Assembly: GCF_032362555.1 (NCBI RefSeq)
Contig: NC_083529.1
Span: 3,658,001 to 3,722,000 of the forward strand
DNA: 64,000 nt
Reading direction: 5' to 3'
Origin: Amyelois transitella
Taxonomy: Eukaryota; Arthropoda; Insecta; Lepidoptera; Pyralidae
Position 1 is the stretch's first letter. Each line of letters begins with the position of its first letter. The notes beneath the pieces are model-generated. The model was not told the origin of the DNA. It ran no database searches and saw nothing but the letters and a program-made list of their open reading frames with translations. A program made the translations under genes and the position numbers. This document shows, in pieces, positions 55,921 to 64,000 of this stretch.

Positions 55921-58377
55921 CTACTTATGCATTGTGTACGCAAATGCTACTCCTGCCACAGCAATGACTACAGCCGAAACTTTGCATATAAATTTCTTGA
56001 GAACCATATCCTGCCCCGGCACAGAGTTGATAACCAAGTTATTCATCAAAAAAAGATGAATACTTTCATTTATGAATTCATCCTGCTCTCTTGGGGTCAT
56101 TTTCTCAGCAATCCGCTCCATTGCTGCTTTTAAATCTTTCTTTAATTTACCAATGTCGTTGTGTTTGAAATATGCCACTCTATCTATGTATTTTTCTACA
56201 CCTGTTGATAAACTTCCTGAAAGAGAAATGTTTGAATGAATGAATAAATATGTTGTTTAGAACTAATACTAATAAGTGGCATTATTCCTATATATTATTT
56301 GGTCCACTGCATACATTTTTTCGTTTCTCTGGGAATATTTGGATAGACAGGGATAATTTTATAATTTACATCATGTACACATTATCTTTTTATACCTTGA
56401 CAGGACTTTACATATAATCACGTCTTACTTTAGAATTGGTCCACTTCTATTGGTACTTTGGAACGCCAATGGGCTGTCAAACCATAACTTTGAGGTTAAA
56501 AATTATATTCAATAAACATCATTGACATAATGCTTATCTCTGAGACACTCTTTAAAAGTATGAGCTTCTTTAGCCTACCTGGTTACAGACTTTGCCATAC
56601 CCTCACCCAGACAGAAAAGCAAATGGAGGAAGTGCAATCATGATTGATCACAATATAAGGCATTATTAAATTAATAACCAATGCACTGAAAAATTCCAGG
56701 CTACAAATATCGTAACCGAGGATTCGTGTGGACCTATTACAAATTATCAAAGAATAATATAAAACTAGAGGATTATGAGGCATACTTTAAAAGTTTGCAT
56801 CATTTCTCTTTCTGGATATATAGGCATTCACAGAGTTGAGCACCAAGGTCTTCTTTATAAAATAAAAAGAAAAAGACAATGCTCATTAATTTTTATAAGT
56901 TACTAAGATCATATTTGACTGGCAGGTACTTTTTTATCAACATAGGGAAAGCCAATACAGAATAGAAGGAAATCTTGGCAGTAGAGCCACAGGGCAGTCT
57001 GATGGGAGCTGCACTGTATCTTCTTTATACTGCAGATCTTCCAAAACTAGAGTTGTTCTCATGGGTACATTTGCTGACGAAACAGCTGTTAAGGCCTTTG
57101 ATGATACACCAAGTAATGCCTCTTACAAATTACAAAAGAGTCTCACTTTGAGGAGTCTTCACTTTCTCAATTGCTGAAAGTCCATACTGACAGAGCAATA
57201 GAAATGGAGAAAAAAAGTCAATTTTGAGGGCAACCTATTCTAGTCTTAATTATAAAAAAAACATTACTCCAATCTGTAATCATAAACTTACCATCGTCAA
57301 ACATCATCCTCTTTTTAGCTAAAATCTGTCCTCCGCTGAGCAAGCCCAAATACAAGTGGTACACATAGACCATCAGCAATCTAGGGTTATCCTTCTCCAA
57401 GTTTTCAAGGTGTAGGAGGTAATTTTCTACAGCAGGCGTTTTGGGTATCAGCACCCAATTTGCACCCAGGTATTCGAAGAGGTCTTCACGAATTTCTGAC
57501 GCTCTAGAACAAAACCAACACAGATTGATCAGAAATAATAAATAAATAAATCACCCGCTGACCATGAAATCACAAAACTACTGACCCAAAATAGATGAAG
57601 TTCGGCAGGAAGAAGATTTAAGTGGTTATGTGCGCTAAGAAAGAATTTTTTTAAATTCCCACATGTTAAGAAGATATTGGACTTTTTTTGTTTTATGTTG
57701 GAGGACCCGCTAGTGTATTAATAAAGCTTACCTAAGTAGTTCCTCAGCAACATACAAGCTATTGTAATCAGGCATGTTAAGCCTGTCTCTAGCATCCTCA
57801 AGAAAAGAAAAGATGTGGTAAAATGAATACAGTCCTTCACCCCATACCTGTTTATCTTGTAAAGCTGGAAAGAAATTTAAAAGAGTTTAATTTACCATAG
57901 CTAAACAAAGACATTATATTCAATCTCTTTCCAGGAGAAGTAGGCAAAGACTTAACCTTTCCACTTGTCATAATCCCTTCAAACTCGACTTTCATTCTCA
58001 TTTAACTTTGCAGTTTGGAGTATGGCAGAGAGAAGTATGTGGGCTTCTAGACACGGGCGGCGCCCCGTGCGAAAGCTAGTGTCTTGACATTGTCTTGACA
58101 CGGTACCTACCTCGTGACTAGATCAAACTGTAGCAGCTGTAGAATAATGTTAATTTATGAAACTAAATGCCAAAGTATTGTAGATACCCACTTGCGCGAA
58201 ACGCCACCAATTCTTTACTATTAATTATGCAAAAATATACCCACAAAAGAAAAATAATACCTACTTACCAATGGCAAACTTGGCTTGAACCAATGCATCG
58301 CTAATGGAATGAATACTGCGCGTCGCTTTCTTCATACGAGTAGTAAATGGTTCATCCATTTTCTCTGTATCCTTCAT
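55921..58377 (-). CDS. HO: Heme oxygenase
   Basis: Four exons on the minus strand: 58269-58377, 57732-57864, 57292-57503, 55921-56216, in phase, giving 249 aa with stop TAG at 55921. It opens heme to biliverdin, CO and iron at the ER membrane. H23 in TRSIHSISDAL is the expected proximal heme ligand. YHLYLGLLSGGQ (about 130-140) is the distal helix signature. A hydrophobic tail (about 227-246, VSAVVIAVAGVAFAYTM) should anchor it in the ER. The Asp of mammalian LGDLSGGQ is Leu here (L135). The start at 58377 was chosen because MKDTEKMDEPFTTRMKKATR leads directly into the ligand helix; M7 is an alternative. It diverges from MTAP with about 1.4 kb between starts. Confidence 0.92.
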
Positions 58378-59786
58378 CTATCAATCAACAATTTACCAGA
58401 TTCGTTTGTGTTGTCGGTTTCAGCGAGCTGTGCGTGGGTCCTTGATACGAACCAAACACAGTTTAGATACAAAATTCCAATGTTGGCAGGAACAAATATT
58501 AAACGATGGACATTAAAAACGCAGTGGTTATATTACATTAAATAAAGTGGTACATTTATAGTGGGCAGGAACAAAAAAAAATCACTAAACAAATGTAAAA
58601 GTCACCCACCAAGCAAACAAACAGTGCTGCCACCTAGCGTTGCCGATCGATAGTCCACTTTGACCTAGGGATAGCGATCTGAGATCGAGAGAAAGCATCG
58701 ATTTTTTGAAGCCCAAAAGTAAATTTAATTTTTTTTAACCGACCGACCGACCGATTTTAAAGCGATATGCAATACTGAATCTATTTCCTTTATTGACCTG
58801 ACAACGTCAGCTGCATGGTTTCTTTCTCCGTATATTTACTTGATGCTTGAACAAAACTGACTGATATAAAGTAGCTCTCTGCGTTGACTTGTGTAGATAA
58901 CGACTTCGTTTTTTTTTATGAGTCTTCTTAGGTGTTTTACAGCGGTATACAATATACATAGTTAGCGCATAAACCGATCGTACACGCTGTATCACCGATG
59001 AGTCTCGCTCATTGACTTTGAGAAAAATGCTAGTGGTTTGATAACTTTGCCTTTTGGATATATATTTACATACATTATAAATGAACATACATACATACAT
59101 AAAATCACGCCTCTTTCCCGGAGGGGTAGGCAGAGACTACCTCTTTCCACTTGCCACGATCTCTGCATACTTCCTTCGCTTCATCCACATTCATAACTCT
59201 CTTCATGCAAGCTCGGCGGTTTCGAGTACTTTTGACCTGAACCTTTACCAGGACGTCCTTAATTTGATCAAGATACGTTCGTCTAGGTCTTCCCACTCCG
59301 ACCTTTCCCTCCACACTCTCCTTGTATATCTGCATAGTCAACCTGCTTTCATTCATCCTCTCCACATGACCGAACTTAGAACTCGATATTTTGTGAATTA
59401 ATATATCCACTTTCGATTGGAATCGATTTAAAAAATCTATCTTTTTTGAAAGAATCTCCATCATATTCTATTTTTTATTACGAGAACACTAGCGCTACTT
59501 TGACATTTGTCGACCCCATTTCAAAGTTCAATTCATTCACCGGAAGTCTACATTGAGCTGTGTGCCGAGTAGATAGCTAAGAGACTTACATTACATACTA
59601 GTTAGTAATAGTAACTCGTGTTTATCAATACTTGTATTTATTATAGTATGTAAAGTAGGTGGTTGACTTTAATTAATTAATACAATTTATTTCAATAAAG
59701 CTCCCACACCCAACTAGGTCTAGTGTACTTATTGTTAAATTACCATTCAATTATTCCATCAAAGGTATCATTGAAATTGATTTAAC
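58378..59786. promoter_or_regulatory. Shared upstream region of heme oxygenase and MTAP
   Basis: The two genes point away from each other here. The interval contains a short (GACC)n run near 58739 and a LINE family A copy (59085-59464). Remaining sequence is likely promoter and 5' UTR. No defined element such as a Maf/Nrf2 site was confirmed. Confidence 0.4.
59085..59464 (-). mobile_element. LINE family A, longest 3' end copy
   Basis: The minus strand has an open frame of 119 codons: a FGHVERMNESRLT motif typical of the C-terminal end of RTE-like LINE polyproteins, then [17 protein letters not shown] and [15 protein letters not shown] with stop, followed by the (TATG)n tail. It is the reference copy for at least nine shorter ones in the window. 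The endonuclease and RT parts are absent. Confidence 0.8.
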
Positions 59787-62700
59787 ATGGGAGATGTACG
59801 GAAATTAAAGGTAAATTATTTAAAACATTGATAACTATTTTTTAATAATATTCACGCCCTACATATTTGTTTAATTTTATTGTTTTACAATTTCACGCGA
59901 TTAAAAGTCGTTAAATCACTTTGTTTACATTTGATAATGTTATCAGTTGACATTTAGCATTCCCAACAAGTTTAGTGAGGTACCTAATGATGTTATCTAA
60001 CCTCCAATTTGCTGATATTGTGAACTGAATTAATTAACAATGGCATATGACTTAAAAAAAGAGGAAGAAGTGAAGGAATATCTAGAGAACCTTGGTATCG
60101 AATACCGCTTCGGTTGTTTTCATGAGAAAAAGCCCGAGGTGTGTCATCTTTTGGGCGACTACTTGGAGGCGATCAAGAAGGATTATAAGAAAGCTGGAAA
60201 CGTATTTAAGAATAACTGCCTAGATTATAAATTCGGAAAATCATGTTTAAAATATGGGAATTACGCTTTGGTTGGTAAAGGAAAGGATAAGGGGGATCCA
60301 TCAGAGGCGCTTCCCTATTTTGAGAAGGGATGTGACTACGGGGACACCACGGCGTGTCTTCACGCGGGGATGCTGCTGACGGCCACCGGACCCGGCGTCA
60401 ATGTGAAGAGGGATGTTCCTAAAGGTAAAGCTCTATTCTTGCAATAAGGCTTAAAATCCTCCTCATTCATAAAATTATTTACACTAACCTACCAAAGAAA
60501 ACATTAATTGTTTTAGATGTTGAAACTATTTTAAATTTTTAGGTTATAATTATTTAAAGAAAAGTTGTGATCAACGAGATGACATGGCCTGCCACTACCT
60601 CTCCGGGATGTACTTGACTGGTGTACCCAAGAACCCCAGTGAATACAATCCTCACAATCCAGAGAAGAACAAAAATATTGACTATTTGATAAAATCTGAT
60701 AAAAAACAAGCTTTCCAGTTTGCGCTTAAAGGCTGTGAATATGGTAATATGTTTGCTTGTGCAAATGTTAGTATGATGTACAAAAAAGGTGATGGAGTAG
60801 AAAAAGATGCAGAACAATCAAAGAAATACTATGACATCGCCCAAAATCTTCAAAAAGCACATGAAACTACAAAAGAAATCAAATTTCAGCAAGGGTTAGA
60901 GAAATAATGTTGTTAATAGTAATGTATGGATTTAACATTGTATAGTTGCACTTTTAGCTCTCATTTTAGTTCTAATTGACAGTATTGTTGTAATAATTAT
61001 ATTGTTGCATTTAAAACTGTTTTTTTTATTCTATCACCTTCATCCTTGCATAGACCTTTATCATATCAGGGATCTAAAAAGGGTATGATTACTTGGTGCT
61101 AACAATTATATTTATTAATGCTTAATGCTTAATTATGTAAAAATATTCAGCAATAAACATTAGCAACAAAATCTGTGTCTGTGTCACTCATAACAAATAG
61201 TTGCCATCTCCTTGCAGTTAAGATAAAGAATGAAATTGAAACAAGGTATGTTTTTCTCCTGGTGCTAGTCTCCTCTCTTGTTAGAGGAGCCCAAGATGTG
61301 CCTTTTTGACCATAATCCAGGAGTGGGCAAGTCAAGTTTGTACTTACATTTCGATACATACTTAATTTCGATTTAAATCTGTGAATGTCGTAAAAAGCGA
61401 CTAAAGGATAGGCTGAATAACTATATATCTCAATTCTAATATTAAGCAATACAGCTGAATGTGGTCTTTCAGTCTTTTCAAGGCTGGTGGTCTAATCTGC
61501 AAGGGATATAGACGTGATAATATGTATGTTGATTTATACTAAAAGAAGGTATAGGAAGTACTGAGTGATGAGGATGCAACTGGGTCTCAAGCCAGAAATA
61601 TGCAAAAATGAGAGAGTTGTTGATGAGGAAATGGTATCTCCATCACTGCCTGATATTTGATATTGAAGCGGGTTGGAGCGATGTTTCGGGCTCGACCGCC
61701 ACCAAAAGAGACGTCAGACTAGGTGTCATGCCTAGGAAACCGAAATCCGATGATGAGTCGAAGGTTGTACAATGCTCCATTCATGGAATCCTGCTTGCGC
61801 GCTTCAGCATATCCATATTCAGATATTGTTTGCTGTTTACTGGTCGATAGATAATAACGATTTGTTTGAAAAAAAAATTTCCTCAGATCGGTATTATTGG
61901 AGGTTCCGGGTTTGACGACCCATCACTCTTCGAGAACCAGGTGGAAAAGGAAGTGACCACGCCGTTCGGGAAGCCATCGGACGTGCTGATTGAAGGGCAG
62001 ATCAAAGGAGTGCCCTGCGTACTTTTGGCCAGGCATGGGAGAAAGCATCAGTATCAACCAAGGTTTGAATTATTATATCCTCAACTGTTCCCAGTTGTAC
62101 CATTTGCTTTGGAGCGGGGGGTCTGTGGGTTTGTTTTTTTTTCTTCCTCCCGTTTATTCCAGTTACGTACATCTTCACCTTTCTGGATAGGAGCCTTGGG
62201 TGCGCCTTACACATACGCCTTACGCATATTGTAAAATTTGTGAATAGGTATGTCTATTTTCTAAGTCGCCTATAACATCATCCTATTTGAAAGTTAGAGG
62301 TTTTTTGTTATTGTTGTGTAAATAGAATACCAAACAAAAATTAAAGATATTTTGTGAGTCTTAAAAATAAATAAGGATTTAAGTTGCAAACAGACTTTTT
62401 TTTAACCCCCGAAGGAAAAAGGGAAAGTGTTATTAGTTTGACGTGTCTGTCTGTTTATTGTCATACGCACTGATAGAGAATCATCAATATTATGATTTAA
62501 TCGAGAGCGTTCTTAGCTTAAACCCCGGTGCAAAAAAGAGATGTGTTAAAAGTACCAAAAATTTGTGTCGGTCGTGATTAATATTTAACTACTCGCATCA
62601 AAAATTTTAAAATTAAGGATGTAGGTTACCTACTCCTTTACTTTAAAATGATATATTCAAATATCATAATATGTAGTTATTTATGTACAGTGACGTGAAC

Positions 62701-64000
62701 TACCGCGCCAACATCTGGTCGCTGAAGGAGGCGGGCTGTACACACGTGCTCGCGACCACCGCCACGGGCTCGCTAGCGGAGGAGTACCGCCCCGGGGACC
62801 TCGTGGTTCTGGACGACTTTATTGACAGGTAAACAATTTTTTTTACATACATATATATGGTCACGTCTTTATCCCTTGCGGGGTAGACAGAGCCAACAGT
62901 CTTGAAAAGACTAAATGGCCACGTTGAGCTATTTTGCTTAATGATAGAATTGAGATTCAAATAGTGACAGGTTGCTAGCCCATCGCCTAAAAATAATCCA
63001 ACTTAGTCGCCTTTTACGACATCGATGGGAAAGTGATGGAGTGGTCCTATTCTTTTTTGTTTTGGTGCCGGGTACCACACGGCACTGTCAATTTTTTTTT
63101 TATTTATTTTGTATTGGAAGCTGGAATGTGGCGCATTATTCTTTGGTGTAGTCACCTCGTAATTGACGCTAATGGGCCGCCAGAGTATTAATTACGTTGG
63201 AGATTATAAGATATTGGGACGAATACAGTGACAGGTTTTTTTGCTATAATAGCATTTCCCGGGGTTCGCTTTCATGGAAAAATGCTCTAAATTTCACTCT
63301 ATTAAGAAGTAGGCATATTTGATCTATGGCATAGGTATTATAAGAGAGTGTATGAGAGGACTGGTTAAAAATTAACAGAAATAACCACGAAAATACAATT
63401 ATCATACCAATTAAAATATATCAAGGGCAAACAAATAAAAAAATCTTTAAAATAACACGGAATCACAGAACGTGGGGACGCAAATGCACGTTCTACGACC
63501 GCACTGAGGGCGGTCCGCGCGGCGTCTGCCATCTGCCGATGCGGCCCGCTTTCTGCGAGCGCGGCAGGCAGGCGCTGTTGAAGGCGGCAAGGGCTAGGGG
63601 CTTCTCTTGCCATGACAAGGGCACTGCGGTCGTCATACAGGGCCCTAGGTGAGTTTGTTTATCTGTTCTTAAAATATCTTAGTCGCATGAAAAGAGTAAG
63701 AGGGTAGACGAAATAAATGAGTTCTTATCTTCTCGAATTATACGTACTTAATCTGCCTACCACGACTTATGTGAAAAAATTTGCTTTATTTCAAGACTTT
63801 TAGCTTGTATGGATAAGTATTAACTCCTCAGTTTTAACTGTAAATATACACAGGTTCTTTAAATCCTAGGTTGGCAAGACTATATACGGAAAAAAAAGGG
63901 GGCGCATCCTTATTTTAAACACGGTTGAACTTGTTCACAGATTCTCAAGCCGCGCTGAAAGTTTGATGCACCGCCAGTGGGGCGGGCATCTGGTCAACAT
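59787..64000 (+). CDS. MTAP: S-methyl-5'-thioadenosine phosphorylase (partial at window end)
   Basis: Exons: 59787-59810 (MGDVRKLK), 61887-62062, 62691-62828, 63469-63648 and 63941 to the edge, all in phase. The enzyme splits methylthioadenosine with phosphate into adenine and methylthioribose-1-phosphate in the cytosol. Family motifs: IGIIGGSG (phosphate loop), [23 protein letters not shown], and [17 protein letters not shown] with the following RQWG. About 192 codons are visible out of roughly 280. Exon 1 is the least certain: it has a good ATG context and GTAAAT donor and fits the phase, but it is 2.1 kb away, beyond COA7. An alternative first exon would start at 61729 ([12 protein letters not shown], donor GTTGTA, also in phase). 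Confidence 0.85.
60040..60907 (+). CDS. COA7: Cytochrome c oxidase assembly factor 7 (Sel1-repeat protein)
   Basis: Two exons, 60040-60424 and 60543-60907, give 249 aa (human COA7 is 231). COA7 acts in the mitochondrial intermembrane space and supports respiratory-chain assembly, probably through heme binding. The protein has a conserved start ([38 protein letters not shown]) and Sel1-like helical repeats with paired cysteines: [60 protein letters not shown]. The Cys pairs spaced about 10 apart fit the disulfide-bonded repeats of this family. It lies in what appears to be MTAP intron 1, same strand, with its own start and 3' end. Confidence 0.9.
61152..61157 (+). terminator. COA7: Candidate COA7 polyadenylation signal
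   Basis: AATAAA about 245 nt after the COA7 stop; the first canonical signal seen downstream. Confidence 0.45.
61240..61330 (+). repeat. Dispersed repeat family C, fragment
   Basis: Diverged 'tctcttgttagaggagccca' and 'ttttgaccataatccagg' blocks in MTAP intron 1. Confidence 0.4.
61372..61531 (+). repeat. Dispersed repeat family B, diverged
   Basis: 'gaatgtcgtaaaaagcgact', 'gtctttcagtcttttcaagg' and 'caagggatatagacgtgata' with a TATGTATG end. Confidence 0.6.
62140..62215 (+). repeat. Dispersed repeat family C, fragment
   Basis: 'ttcttcctcccgtttattcc' followed by 'tcacctttctggataggagc', in MTAP intron 2. Confidence 0.4.
62847..63088 (-). mobile_element. Dispersed repeat family B, near full-length
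   Basis: From 'tatggtcacgtctttatccc' to 'gtgccgggtaccacacggca', starting about 19 nt after MTAP exon 3. Confidence 0.7.

Noticed and set aside
61729..61764. [12 protein letters not shown] as the MTAP first exon
   Set aside because: In phase, but the GTTGTA donor is weak and the surroundings look like repeat remains; left as an alternative to 59787.

Overview
The window comes from an AT-rich animal genome, almost certainly a moth or butterfly. The coding genes have short exons with GT-AG introns. The introns are filled with Lepidoptera-type mobile DNA: A|TC...CTAG|T Helitrons, 5'-truncated LINE tails ending in (TATG)n, a tRNA-derived SINE and a mariner remnant. Only the sequence was read; no alignment or search was run, so family names rest on recognised motifs.

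Layout. 1-4245: non-coding, with transposon remnants. 4246-52938 (+): one very large gene rebuilt here as 70 exons in consistent phase, with an open frame of 12,501 nt including stop (4,166 aa). It encodes a large lipid transfer protein: signal peptide, lipoprotein N-terminal lipid-binding domain, long beta/helical lipid-binding body, a von Willebrand D domain, then a vWA-like domain and a Cys-rich tail. Its length fits the apolipoprotein of the lipid transfer particle (apoLTP-II/I, Apoltp) better than apolipophorin-II/I, which is near 3,300 aa in moths. 52939-55920: non-coding, with Apoltp polyadenylation signals and a possible MITE. 55921-58377 (-): heme oxygenase in four exons, 249 aa. 59787 to the right edge (+): S-methyl-5'-thioadenosine phosphorylase (MTAP), five exons visible and cut by the window end. 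60040-60907 (+): COA7, a Sel1-repeat mitochondrial protein of 249 aa, which appears to lie inside MTAP intron 1.

These neighbours share no obvious pathway: Apoltp moves lipid between lipophorin and tissues, heme oxygenase breaks down heme, COA7 acts in mitochondria and MTAP in methionine salvage.

The strongest unusual signals are in Apoltp. (1) A 21-bp minisatellite of 14 units begins exactly on the splice donor of exon 68; every unit carries a GT or GC donor and keeps the frame, so donor choice could insert TNGEFVY heptads. (2) Three introns carry copies of a neighbouring exon, one of them differing from its exon only at synonymous sites over 15 codons. (3) A 23-bp hairpin lies just upstream of exon 49. 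(4) A vWA-like fold with a degenerate metal site follows the vWD domain.
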